Shown here piece after piece: positions 5,507-13,718 of a stretch of DNA of 16,462 bases (the stretch's first letter is position 1; each line of letters opens with the position of its first letter). Both the position numbers and the translations under genes were made by a program. The stretch is from the NCBI GenBank assembly GCA_963660615.1, contig CAVKYE010000023.1, forward strand, positions 1 through 16,462, given 5' to 3'. This DNA comes from Coprosoma sp963660615 (GTDB taxonomy: Bacteria > Bacillota_I > Bacilli_A > RF39 > UBA660). Below the pieces are notes generated by a model. The model saw only the letters and a list, made by a program, of their open reading frames with translations. It was not told where the DNA came from and ran no database searches.

Positions 5507-7900
5507 ATGTATAACTTAGGAGAACAATTTAAAATAAACAAAGAAAAAGCTAAATCAAATCCCAAAGCCATCATAAAAGGAAATAAATATAGATTCACCG
5601 TCCTTTCACCAAGACTAATAAGATTAGAATATAACGAAAATGGAGAATTCATAGATAATCCAACAGAACTGGCCTTATATCGTAACTTCGACCTTCCAAA
5701 ATTCAAAGTTAAAGACGATGATCATTTCCTAGAAATAACCACCGATTATTTCAAACTAAACTACACCAAAGAAAAACCATTAGAAGGGACCAAAGTAAAC
5801 CCAAGTATCAACCTAAAAGTAAATCTACTAAACACCGATAAAATCTGGTATTATGGCCATAGTGAAGTTAGAAACTTTGGGGCTCCATTTAACCTGTTAG
5901 ACGAAGGAAATAAAATAAAAGGTCTATATAGTGAAGATGGAATCACTACAATAACCGACAGTACAAATATATTCGAAGAAGATGGAACCATAAAGGAAAA
6001 ACCAAATTCCATAGATATGTATCTCTTTATGTATAACAAAGACTTCGAAGAAGCCCTAAAAGATTACTATAAATTAACAGGATACCCTGCCCTAATTCCA
6101 AGATATGCTCTAGGAAACTGGTGGAGTAGAAGCGAAGACTATAATGACTTAGAATTAAAAGAACTAGTAGATACCTTCTTAAAACAAGAAATACCAATAT
6201 CAATAGTTCTATTGGATGAAGCTTGGCATAAACAAAAAACATTAAAAAAAGAAACTCTAAAAACTGGTTTTACCTTCAATACAGATTATTTCAAAAATCC
6301 ATCAGCTATGATTACCTATTTGCACTCAAAAGGTATAAGAATAGGTCTTAACGTAAATCCAAATGAAGGTTTTACAGATATAGATGAGTATTATACCGAA
6401 GCCTTAAAATATCTAGAAAAAGATAAAGATGGAATAATCCCATTTAATGTTTTAGACCCAAAGTGTGTAGATGTATATTTGAAAATGTTTATCCATCCTT
6501 TAGATGCTTTAGGAATAGACTTCTTTTGGTTAGATAATCCAAATACCAAAGACCTTGATAAAAACGCCCTACTAAAACATTATCAATTTTATGACATGCA
6601 AAGAGACTACAAAAGAAGACCAATGGTACTCGCATACGATTATGCCATCGCCCCACATCGTTACCCAGTTTTATACTCAGGAAAAACAGAAGTAAGCTGG
6701 AGTACCCTAAAAAAAATACCATTTTATAATGCCAGTGCTTTTGGTAACGGAGTAAGTTTTTGGGCCCATGACATAGGTGGATATCATAAAGGAATAGAAG
6801 ATAATGAACTTTACATAAGATTCGTTCAACTAGGAACCTTCTCACCAATACTAAAATTTGGCTCAGACAAAGGAAAATACTACAAAAGAGAGCCATGGAG
6901 ATGGGATATAAAAACATATACTATCGTCAAAGATTATCTAAATTTGCGTCATAAATTAATTCCTTATATTTACAGCGAAGCCTATAAGTATCACAAATTT
7001 GGTAATTGCTTAGTAAAACCAGTATATTATCAAAAACCAGAATTTTATGACGATGTCCTTTATCGAAACGAATACTACTTTGGTGAAGAATTATTAATAT
7101 GTCCAATAGTATCAAGAAAAGATTACGTCATGGAAAGAGTAGTTCATAATTTCTACATTCCAGATGGAATGTGGTATGATTTCGTTACCGGAAAAAAATT
7201 CCCAGGTGGAAAAAGTTACATTTCATTTTTCAAAGATCAAGAATATCCAGTATTCGCAAGATCTGGAGCCATCATACCAATGGGCACAAACGAAAATATA
7301 AATGATACAACCCCACCAGATAATATGGAAATTCATATATTCCCAGGTAGAAGTAACACATACACCCTCTTTGAAGACGATGGTGAAAGTGATTTATATC
7401 GTAAAGATTTCTATTTATTAACCGAAATAGAATACAACTACATGAAAAACAATTACAGCGTCATAATTAGAGCCAAAGAAGGGAAAAGCGGTATCATTCC
7501 AGAAAAAAGAAACTATAAAATAGTTTTCAGAAACACCAAAAGAACCGATGACGTTACCGTCTACAGCAATAGAGACAAAGTATCATTTAAAACATATGTA
7601 GATGGGCCAGATTTTATAGTAGAAGTAAAGGACGTAAAAACAATAGGACAACTAACTATAAACTGTAAAGGAAAAGATATCGAAATAGATGCAGTTCACC
7701 TAATCAATAGAGATATAGAAGGCATTATAAGTGATCTTCAAATATCAACTGAAATGAAAGAAAAAATAGATGCTGTCCTATTCAGTAATCTCACCATCCA
7801 GAAAAAACGTATTGAAATACGTAAGCTAGGAAGAAAAGGATTAGACAAAAAATTCATAAAAATGTTTATAAAACTATTAGAATATATAAACGAAATATAA
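5507..7900 (+). CDS. Glycoside hydrolase family 31 protein (alpha-glucosidase-like)
   Basis: 797 residues with no signal peptide, so probably cytoplasmic. An N-terminal beta-sandwich (about 1-190) leads into the GH31 (beta/alpha)8 barrel: RYALGNWWSRSEDY (199-212), VLLDEAWHK, and DFFWLDNP with the catalytic nucleophile at Asp343. Next come HRYPVLYSGKT (384-394), FWAHDIGGY (418-426) and KREPWRWD (460-467). A beta-domain and a helical tail of about 90 residues end the protein. In most GH31 enzymes the acid/base Asp sits in SGD[TN]; here that place is Lys393 (SGKT). I recall close Bacillota homologs with the same SGKT, so this may mark a subfamily with another acid/base or substrate. The start at ATG 5507 follows AAGGGGAG. 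The likely role is alpha-glucoside breakdown feeding glycolysis; the exact substrate cannot be told. Confidence 0.88.
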   Translation: MYNLGEQFKINKEKAKSNPKAIIKGNKYRFTVLSPRLIRLEYNENGEFIDNPTELALYRNFDLPKFKVKDDDHFLEITTDYFKLNYTKEKPLEGTKVNPSINLKVNLLNTDKIWYYGHSEVRNFGAPFNLLDEGNKIKGLYSEDGITTITDSTNIFEEDGTIKEKPNSIDMYLFMYNKDFEEALKDYYKLTGYPALIPRYALGNWWSRSEDYNDLELKELVDTFLKQEIPISIVLLDEAWHKQKTLKKETLKTGFTFNTDYFKNPSAMITYLHSKGIRIGLNVNPNEGFTDIDEYYTEALKYLEKDKDGIIPFNVLDPKCVDVYLKMFIHPLDALGIDFFWLDNPNTKDLDKNALLKHYQFYDMQRDYKRRPMVLAYDYAIAPHRYPVLYSGKTEVSWSTLKKIPFYNASAFGNGVSFWAHDIGGYHKGIEDNELYIRFVQLGTFSPILKFGSDKGKYYKREPWRWDIKTYTIVKDYLNLRHKLIPYIYSEAYKYHKFGNCLVKPVYYQKPEFYDDVLYRNEYYFGEELLICPIVSRKDYVMERVVHNFYIPDGMWYDFVTGKKFPGGKSYISFFKDQEYPVFARSGAIIPMGTNENINDTTPPDNMEIHIFPGRSNTYTLFEDDGESDLYRKDFYLLTEIEYNYMKNNYSVIIRAKEGKSGIIPEKRNYKIVFRNTKRTDDVTVYSNRDKVSFKTYVDGPDFIVEVKDVKTIGQLTINCKGKDIEIDAVHLINRDIEGIISDLQISTEMKEKIDAVLFSNLTIQKKRIEIRKLGRKGLDKKFIKMFIKLLEYINEI

Positions 7901-7918
7901 AAGGCCAAAAGCCTTTTT
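7899..7918 (+). terminator. Intrinsic terminator of the pyruvate kinase-GH31 unit
   Basis: AAAAGGC (7899-7905) pairs with GCCTTTT (7911-7917) around CAAAA, with the T run included. It directly abuts the GH31 stop codon. Confidence 0.88.
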
Positions 7919-7982
7919 GCGTTTTAAACAAAAAATAACTCAAACATAAAAAACAAAAGTTTATAAATATTAAGATATTTAC

Positions 7983-8011
7983 TTGCAGATAAAGAATATA
8001 TATATTATAAT
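7983..8011 (+). promoter_or_regulatory. Sigma-A promoter for frr
   Basis: TTGCAG (7983-7988) and TATAAT (8006-8011) are separated by exactly 17 bp, a near-consensus promoter. Transcription would start near 8018. An AGAGGA ribosome site (8023-8028) precedes ATG 8036. Confidence 0.85.
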
Positions 8012-8035
8012 GTATTATGAAAAGAGGATGATATA

Positions 8036-8578
8036 ATGGATAATATTTTAAAGGAAACCGAAGAAAAAATGGCAGGAGCCATCAAATCAATGGAAAAAAG
8101 ATTTACAAATGTAAGGGCAGGAAGAGCAAACCCAGCCATACTAGATAGTGTAGAAGTATCATACTATGGTACCCCAACCCCACTAAAACAATTAGCCACA
8201 ATTTCTGTTCCAGAAGCAAGACAATTACTTATAAAACCTTTTGATAAGTCATGTTTATCAGACATTGAAAAAGGAATTTTCGAAGCCAATATCGGATTAA
8301 CACCCAATAACAATGGTGAAAGCATAATCTTAAACATACCTGCTTTAACTGAAGAAACCAGAAAACAATATGTAAAAGAAGTAAAACAAATAGCTGAAGA
8401 TTGCCGCATCAGCCTTAGAAATATAAGACAAAATTCAAATAATGATATTAAAAAACTAGAAATAACCGAAGATGACAAAAAAGGTTTAACCGAAGATGTT
8501 CAAGACCTAATCGATAAATATAACAAAGAAGTAGACGAAAAACTAAAAGCTAAAGAAACCGAACTACTTACAATTTAA
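8036..8578 (+). CDS. frr: Ribosome recycling factor
   Basis: 180 residues, close to the normal 185. The protein acts with EF-G to split post-termination ribosomes. Diagnostic segments are RFTNVRAGRANPAIL near residues 17-31, YYGTPTPLKQLATISVPEAR, the IGLTPNNNGESI hinge region and the long C-terminal helix ending in KEVDEKLKAKETEL. Domain I (two ends of the chain, three-helix bundle) and domain II (middle beta part) are both complete. In most Bacillota frr follows pyrH and precedes uppS; here it has its own strong promoter and is followed by a permease gene 9 bases later, so the usual cluster is broken up. Confidence 0.97.
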   Translation: MDNILKETEEKMAGAIKSMEKRFTNVRAGRANPAILDSVEVSYYGTPTPLKQLATISVPEARQLLIKPFDKSCLSDIEKGIFEANIGLTPNNNGESIILNIPALTEETRKQYVKEVKQIAEDCRISLRNIRQNSNNDIKKLEITEDDKKGLTEDVQDLIDKYNKEVDEKLKAKETELLTI

Positions 8579-8587
8579 AAGGAAAAT

Positions 8588-9811
8588 ATGTTTAAAAACA
8601 TCATAAAAAAAAGCGAATTAGACATATCAAAAGTAAATGAAACCGTCTCTTTAGCTTCAAAAGTACTAAAAGTAACTTATACACTTCTAATAGCCCTAGG
8701 AATATATTTGATATTATTACTATTTAAAGAAACAAACATCCTAAACTTCCTATGGACCATTATGAAAATAGTAGCCCCATTATTTATCGGAATAATAATA
8801 GCTTGGTTATTTGATCCATTTGTTAAATGGCTAAAAACAAAAGGCATAAATAGAACAGTAGGTGCTATAATAACCTACCTAATAATGTTTGGTATAATCT
8901 TCATAATTCTAGCCACCTTAATACCTTTACTAGGTGATCAAATAGGTGAATTTATCAAAATAGCCCCAGGTGTTTTTGAATCAATCAAAGGTTGGTGTCT
9001 TAATATATTTGAACACCTAAGTCAACTTCAATATATTAACGCTGAATCACTAAAAGACGAATTTTTCGTCAAATTTAACGAATTTGCTGCTGGCATAACC
9101 AAAGATCTTCCAGCTAAATTATTCGCTATAGTTACAGGATTCTTCCAAGGACTTGGAACCCTAGGATTAGGTTTTATCATAGGTTTCTTCTTACTAATTA
9201 GCTTTGATTCCTCATCATCACTATTAAACTTCATCCCAAGAAAAATTAGGGAAACAAGCATTAGCCTTATAAATGAAGTAAACGGTTCCCTTCGTAAATA
9301 TGTTCAAGGCGCTATAATAGACTGCTCAGTCATCTTCATTTTAACATCGATAGGTTTATGGTTAGTAGGTTTAAAAGCACCCGCACTATTTGGATTTTTC
9401 TGTGGTATTACTAACATAATTCCATATCTAGGTCCATACATCGGAGGAGCACCAGCCGCCATTGTTGGCTTCACTCAAAGCCCAACCATTGGTATCCTAA
9501 CAATCGTTGTAATCGTTATAATCCAATTTTTAGAAGGAAACTTCCTTCAACCATTTATTATGTCAAAAACAACAAAACTCCACCCCGTTACCATCATGCT
9601 AGGACTATTAGTATTTGGTTATTTCTTCGGAATGATTGGAATGCTCATATCAACACCAGTCCTAGCAGCTTTAAAAACCGTATTTAGATTTTTTGATAAA
9701 AAATATGGTATAGTAAAAAAAGATGAAGAAATCTTATCTTCAAAAGAAGCCGAAATAATAGTTGGCCTCAAAAAAATAGACAAAGACCAAAATAAAGAAA
9801 AAGTAAGCTAA
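8588..9811 (+). CDS. AI-2E family (DUF20) membrane permease
   Basis: 407 residues with about eight hydrophobic segments. The N-terminal pair (LLIALGIYLILLLF, APLFIGIIIAWLF) is followed by a long loop, then further segments near GFIIGFFLLISF and SVIFILTSIGLWLVGL. The family signature PYLGPYIGGAPAAIVGF and the ending SKTTKLHPVTIMLGLLVFG...STPVLAALKTV identify the AI-2E/PerM group. Members are inner-membrane proteins with varied or unknown substrates (autoinducer-2 export claimed for TqsA, Na+/H+ antiport for others), so no substrate is assigned. The start ATG 8588 has an AAAAGGAAAA site overlapping the end of frr, and the two genes are probably co-transcribed. No separate terminator is seen between its stop and the T-box leader, whose own terminator may end this transcript. 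Confidence 0.93.
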   Translation: MFKNIIKKSELDISKVNETVSLASKVLKVTYTLLIALGIYLILLLFKETNILNFLWTIMKIVAPLFIGIIIAWLFDPFVKWLKTKGINRTVGAIITYLIMFGIIFIILATLIPLLGDQIGEFIKIAPGVFESIKGWCLNIFEHLSQLQYINAESLKDEFFVKFNEFAAGITKDLPAKLFAIVTGFFQGLGTLGLGFIIGFFLLISFDSSSSLLNFIPRKIRETSISLINEVNGSLRKYVQGAIIDCSVIFILTSIGLWLVGLKAPALFGFFCGITNIIPYLGPYIGGAPAAIVGFTQSPTIGILTIVVIVIIQFLEGNFLQPFIMSKTTKLHPVTIMLGLLVFGYFFGMIGMLISTPVLAALKTVFRFFDKKYGIVKKDEEILSSKEAEIIVGLKKIDKDQNKEKVS

Positions 9812-9817
9812 CAAAAC

Positions 9818-9988
9818 TTTATAGAGAGCTAGCGTAAGGTGAAAGCTAGTAAGTTCTTTAGCCCAAAAGCTATCTTTTAGTCGAAGTGAAAACACTTCCG
9901 GATAAACCCGTTATCGTAAATCAAGTAATAATTAGGATGGTACCACGGCTTTTCGTTCCTAGAAAATAGCGGTACTATCCTCTTTTTA
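9818..9988 (+). ncRNA. T-box leader, probably alanine-specific (GCU specifier)
   Basis: The leader ends in a classical T-box: AGGATGGTACCACG (9934-9947), containing TGGT (9938-9941) able to pair with an A-CCA tRNA 3' end, as in tRNA-Ala. The competing terminator is AGGATGGTACC (9934-9944) with GGTACTATCCT (9971-9981), then CTTTTT. Upstream are a stem I distal hairpin (GCTAG either side of a GGTG-containing loop, 9829-9849), a GAAGTG/CACTTC hairpin (9883-9898) and a GATAA/TTATC hairpin. In the expected specifier position, GCT at 9869-9871 is followed by a purine; GCU is an alanine codon, in agreement with alaS downstream. When uncharged tRNA-Ala binds, the antiterminator should form and the kinase-kinase-alaS unit be transcribed. 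Stem I is compact. The T-box call is firm; the specifier is an inference. Confidence 0.9.
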
Positions 9989-10000
9989 GAAAGGGAAAAT

Positions 10001-10519
10001 ATGGAAAAACTATACGTACTAGCAGGAAAAGCTAGAAGTGGCAAAGATACCATGGCTTTATTTATGGAAAACTGCCTAAAAGAAAAAGGAAAAAAAGTCA
10101 TAAGATTATCATATGGCATTTACCCAAAATACTATGCCAAACTAATATGCAATTGGGATGGTAAAGACGAAACAAAACCAAGAAGTTTTCTTCAAAAAAT
10201 ATCTGTAGAATCAAGAGACATAAACAAAGGATATGTAACCCGAAGAATGGAAGAAGATATAAACATCTTAAAAGACTATTTTGATGTTATAATCATAACA
10301 GACTCCCGCCTAAAAGAAGAAGTAGAAATGCCCAAAGAAAAATTTAAAAACGTCATCACCATAAAAGTCACAAGACCAAACTTTAAAAGCCCACTAACCA
10401 AAAAACAACAAGAAAACATCATAGAAACCGCCCTAGATAACTATAATAACTATGACTACATCATGGAAAATAGTGGAACCCTAGAAGAATTTAAAGAAAA
10501 AATAAAAGGAATTTTATAA
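10001..10519 (+). CDS. P-loop nucleotide kinase-like protein, first of a tandem pair
   Basis: 172 residues. The Walker A motif GKARSGKDT (residues 9-17) carries Asp after GK, as in phage-type deoxynucleoside monophosphate kinases. Also visible are KPRSFLQKISVE (59-70) and IIITDSRLKEEVE (97-109), which parallels the ITDvRfpnE strand of that family. The C-terminal segment LTKKQQENIIETALDNYNNY (132-151) precedes a DYIMENSGTLEEF ending typical of NMP-kinase folds. The most likely role is phosphorylation of a nucleotide or related small molecule, but the acceptor is unknown. It is the first gene after the T-box leader and overlaps the next gene by one base (TAATG), so translation is coupled. The ribosome site AAAGGG is about 8 bases before ATG 10001. 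Its link to alanine supply or tRNA-Ala is not explained. Confidence 0.7.
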   Translation: MEKLYVLAGKARSGKDTMALFMENCLKEKGKKVIRLSYGIYPKYYAKLICNWDGKDETKPRSFLQKISVESRDINKGYVTRRMEEDINILKDYFDVIIITDSRLKEEVEMPKEKFKNVITIKVTRPNFKSPLTKKQQENIIETALDNYNNYDYIMENSGTLEEFKEKIKGIL

Positions 10520-11031
10520 TGGAAAAACTATACATAATAGCCGGAAAAGCTAGAAGCGGTAAAGATAGTGTAGCCACCATCATCCAAAACCATTACAAAA
10601 CAAAAAAAGTAATCAAATATCCATGTACAATCTACCTAAAAGATTACATCAAAAAAATCTACAACATAAACTTTACCCAAGAAAAACCAAGAACTCTTCT
10701 TCAAACACTAGGAAAACAAATAAAAGAAAAATATCCAAACTTTTTCTTAGATAGAATGAAAGAAGACATAAACTACCTAAGTAAAAATTGTGATATTCTA
10801 ATAATAACAGGAATAAGACTAAAAAAAGAATTAGAATTTCTAAAAGAAAACTTCTCACCATTACTTATCAAAGTAGAAAGAAATATCGATAATAATCTAA
10901 CTGAAAAACAAAAACAAGACATCACTGAAACTGACGTTGATAATTACAAAAATTTTAATTATATAATAGAAAATAATGAAAACTTAGAAAAACTAAAAAT
11001 AAACATAGAAAAAATATTAGAAGAGGTGTAA
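10519..11031 (+). CDS. P-loop nucleotide kinase-like protein, second of a tandem pair
   Basis: 170 residues, a clear paralog of the gene just upstream: same opening MEKLY, same Walker A region GKARSGKDS (residues 9-17), and matching KPRTLLQTLGKQI (57-69), LIITGIRLKKELE (94-106) and LTEKQKQDITETDVDNYKNF (127-146). The Asp of the upstream ITDSR is Gly here (ITGIR), and the region after the P-loop has diverged, so the two may have split roles or form a heterodimer. The start ATG shares its A with the upstream TAA stop. The gene ends two bases before alaS, whose ribosome site GAGGTG lies within its last codons. The duplication must be old, since identity is limited to motifs. Function is inferred only from the fold. 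Confidence 0.68.
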   Translation: MEKLYIIAGKARSGKDSVATIIQNHYKTKKVIKYPCTIYLKDYIKKIYNINFTQEKPRTLLQTLGKQIKEKYPNFFLDRMKEDINYLSKNCDILIITGIRLKKELEFLKENFSPLLIKVERNIDNNLTEKQKQDITETDVDNYKNFNYIIENNENLEKLKINIEKILEEV

Positions 11032-11033
11032 AA

Positions 11034-12791
11034 ATGAACATAAAAGATAAATACATAAAATTTTTTGAAAGCAAAGGACATAAATACATACCAAGTAGTC
11101 CAATAATTCCTGAAAATGATCCAACAAGCTTATTTACAACCGCTGGGATGCAGCCCTTAGTTCCTTATTTGCTAGGAGAAAAACATCCTGAAGGAACAAG
11201 ATTAGTAGACGTTCAAAAATGCTTTAGGACAAACGACCTAGAAGAAATAGGTGATACAACCCATCATACTTTCTTCGAAATGTTAGGAAACTGGTCACTA
11301 GGAGATTATTTCAAAAAAGAATCAATAACATGGAGTTTTGAATTTCTAACCAAAGAGTTAAACATTCCCAAAGAAAAATTAGCTGTAACCGTATTTAAAG
11401 GCGAAGATAACATTCCAAGAGATGATGAAAGTGCTGAAATTTGGGAAAGTCTTGGCATAAGCGAAGACAAAATAGCCTATCTAGGAAAAGAAGATAACTT
11501 TTGGACTGTAGGAGGAGTCGGGCCATGCGGAACAGATACTGAAATATTCTACTTTAGAAGTCAAGATAAAGTGCCAGATAAATACGATCCAAACGACGAT
11601 AGATGGGTAGAAATATGGAACAACGTCTTCATGCAATATTATTTAGAAGAAGATGGAACTGTAACCGAATTAAAACAAAAAAACGTTGATACCGGTATGG
11701 GTGTAGAAAGAATAACATCAGTATTAGAAAACCAAACAGATAATTATAAAACTTCAGTGTGGAAAGATATAATAGAAAAAATAGAAGAAATAAGTCAAAA
11801 AAATTATGATGATGAAAAATACACAAAATCAATGAGAATTATAGCTGACCACATAAGAGCCATAGTAATGATTTCAGGAGATACGGCTGGATGCAAACCA
11901 TCAAATACTGATCAAGGATATGTTCTAAGAAGACTAATAAGAAGAACAATCAGATATGCTAAAAAACTAGAAATAGACATAAATAGTAACTGGGATGAAA
12001 CCCTAGCTTTAATGGTTATAGATAAATATTCAAAATATTATAAAGAACTTATTCAAAATAAAAACACCATTCTAGAAGTTATAGAAACAGAAAAGAAAAA
12101 ATTCAATAGAACCTTAGAAAAAGGACTTAGAGAATTTGAAAAAATGGTAAACAACATAGATGGTAAAGTATTAAACAAAGATTTAACCTTCAAACTATAT
12201 GATACTTATGGCTTTCCAGTAGAACTAACTAAAGAACTCGCAAATGAAAAAAATCTCGAAGTAGATATTGAAGGTTTCAAAGAAAAATTCAAACAACACC
12301 AAGAAAAATCAAGAGCAGGAGCATCACAAAAATTCAAAGGAGGCCTAGCCGGAAATAGTGAGATAGAAACACGCTATCATACCGCAACCCACCTACTAAA
12401 TGCCGCTTTAAAAGAAGTAATAAATAAAGATGTTCATCAAAAAGGCAGCAACATAACCAAAGAACGTATGCGTTTTGACTTTTCATGCGACCACAAATTA
12501 ACGGACGAAGAAAAAAAACAAACGGAAGACCTTGTAAATAAATGGATAAAAGAAGATTTAAAAGTTACTCATAAAACCATGAGTAAAAAAGAAGCCATAG
12601 AAACAGGCGCCGAATGCATGTTCATAGATAAATACCCAGATGAAGTAACCGTATACTTTATCGGGGAAATATCCAAAGAACTATGTGGAGGCCCCCATGT
12701 AAAAAGCACAAAATGCCTAGGGCACTTCAAAATAAAAAAAGAAGAAGCAAGCAGTGCTGGAGTTAGAAGAATAAAAGCTATATTAGAATAA
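11034..12791 (+). CDS. alaS: Alanyl-tRNA synthetase, short form lacking beta-barrel insert and C-Ala
   Basis: 585 residues, against about 870 for typical bacterial AlaRS. The class II catalytic core is complete: LFTTAGMQPL (motif 1 region, 33-42), QKCFRTNDLEEIG (61-73) with HTFFEMLGNWS (motif 2) and GMGVERI (motif 3, 221-227). The helical tRNA-recognition part follows (RIIADHIRA, GYVLRRLIRR). The chain then passes from GAS-QKFKGGLAG (429-440) almost directly to the editing site: HTATH (449-453) and CGGPH (551-555), the four metal ligands that clear Ser/Gly-tRNA-Ala. It ends at EEASSAGVRRIKAILE, the end of the editing domain, so the DHHA1/C-Ala domain is missing. No frameshift is visible and the TAA is followed by unrelated AT-rich DNA, so this is a naturally short form, as known in candidate phyla and reduced genomes. 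It is the third gene of the T-box operon. Confidence 0.96.
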   Translation: MNIKDKYIKFFESKGHKYIPSSPIIPENDPTSLFTTAGMQPLVPYLLGEKHPEGTRLVDVQKCFRTNDLEEIGDTTHHTFFEMLGNWSLGDYFKKESITWSFEFLTKELNIPKEKLAVTVFKGEDNIPRDDESAEIWESLGISEDKIAYLGKEDNFWTVGGVGPCGTDTEIFYFRSQDKVPDKYDPNDDRWVEIWNNVFMQYYLEEDGTVTELKQKNVDTGMGVERITSVLENQTDNYKTSVWKDIIEKIEEISQKNYDDEKYTKSMRIIADHIRAIVMISGDTAGCKPSNTDQGYVLRRLIRRTIRYAKKLEIDINSNWDETLALMVIDKYSKYYKELIQNKNTILEVIETEKKKFNRTLEKGLREFEKMVNNIDGKVLNKDLTFKLYDTYGFPVELTKELANEKNLEVDIEGFKEKFKQHQEKSRAGASQKFKGGLAGNSEIETRYHTATHLLNAALKEVINKDVHQKGSNITKERMRFDFSCDHKLTDEEKKQTEDLVNKWIKEDLKVTHKTMSKKEAIETGAECMFIDKYPDEVTVYFIGEISKELCGGPHVKSTKCLGHFKIKKEEASSAGVRRIKAILE

Positions 12792-12832
12792 AATAAAAAT
12801 AAAATAATAATATAAAATAAGGGAGGAAAAAA

Positions 12833-13666
12833 ATGAGTACAATCAAACAAAACGCCCCATATAGTCAAATAAATACTATAAAAAGTGAAGATCCTATAAA
12901 TAACAGTTTAACTAATATTCTCCAAAACAAAGAAACAGAATCAGTAAATATAGATGAAACTAGTCCTTTAGAAGTCATATTAAACAAAGAAGAAAGCTCA
13001 TTAAAATATGAAATAGGTAAAAACAACCTAAATAATAGTCTAGAAGAACTTGTTAAAGAAGGAAACTTCGACTTTAAAGTATATAATATGGCATTAAATA
13101 AAGAACTATCAAAAGTTGAGACTAAACGTGAAAAAGCCGTAGTAAGCGCCCTTTTCATCGCCACCATAATGCCCAAAATGAACTACTTTTGGGGTGGAGG
13201 TCATGGAACTGTACAAAAAGGATTAGATGAAACCTGGGGAAGTGCAAAACTAGTAACTGCTGAAGGCAGTGAAACAACAAACACCTACGTTTCATCTAGT
13301 CTAGATTGTTCAGGATTTATTTCATGGTGCTTCAAGCAGGCAGGAATAAATGGTGAAAAAGAAGATTACTTAACAGAAGACCTTTCCCAATTAGGTGAAA
13401 ACTACGATGTTACCGAAGAAGGCGTATCAAATAAAATAAAAATAGGAGACCTAGCCTACATGGAAGGTCATATAGGTATGATAGTAAATATAGACGAAGA
13501 TGAAGTGACTGTTGCTCATATATCAGGATCAGGAGAAGGAACAAACCTTACCACTATAAGTACAAAAACTGGATTAATAACAAAAGATGAAACAGGATGT
13601 GACACAAATAGAGAAGGAAAGTCATACTTTACAAAATTTATTTCCATAGATTATGAAAAAATGTAA
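12833..13666 (+). CDS. NlpC/P60-family peptidase without visible signal peptide
   Basis: 277 residues. The C-terminal half holds an NlpC/P60 papain-like fold: MNYFWGGGHG (116-125), nucleophile Cys159 in LDCSGFISWCF, His213 in GDLAYMEGHIGMIV, and a third polar residue, probably His229 in VAHISG. Such enzymes usually cut peptidoglycan stem peptides (D-gamma-Glu to diamino acid bonds). The N-terminal half is acidic, polar and low in hydrophobic residues (MSTIKQNAPYSQINTIKSED...), with a single moderately hydrophobic stretch near 103-114 and no signal peptide or lipobox. Export would therefore need another route (non-classical, holin-like, or fusion of function to a phage-like particle), or the substrate may be cytoplasmic. 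A strong GGGAGG site precedes ATG 12833. It lies 41 bases after alaS with no terminator, so read-through from the T-box operon is possible. Confidence 0.8.
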   Translation: MSTIKQNAPYSQINTIKSEDPINNSLTNILQNKETESVNIDETSPLEVILNKEESSLKYEIGKNNLNNSLEELVKEGNFDFKVYNMALNKELSKVETKREKAVVSALFIATIMPKMNYFWGGGHGTVQKGLDETWGSAKLVTAEGSETTNTYVSSSLDCSGFISWCFKQAGINGEKEDYLTEDLSQLGENYDVTEEGVSNKIKIGDLAYMEGHIGMIVNIDEDEVTVAHISGSGEGTNLTTISTKTGLITKDETGCDTNREGKSYFTKFISIDYEKM

Positions 13667-13683
13667 AAAAAATAAAAAAAAAC

Positions 13684-13712
13684 TTACAAAAAAAAATTAT
13701 TTATGTTAAAAT
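13684..13712 (+). promoter_or_regulatory. Promoter of the riboswitch-MFS unit
   Basis: TTACAA (13684-13689) and TAAAAT (13707-13712) are 17 bp apart, with an extended -10 TG at 13704-13705. Initiation would fall near 13719, directly before the structured leader, which supports its being a separate transcript. Confidence 0.6.
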
Positions 13713-13718
13713 TATTTA

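Noticed and set aside
6489..6917. Long minus-strand open frame (142 codons) inside the GH31 gene
   Set aside because: It is a composition-driven shadow; the + strand GH31 motifs fully account for the region.
12700..12832. Frameshift explaining the short AlaRS
   Set aside because: The sequence after the TAA is only AT-rich spacer followed by a strong ribosome site and an unrelated gene; no C-Ala sequence appears in any frame.
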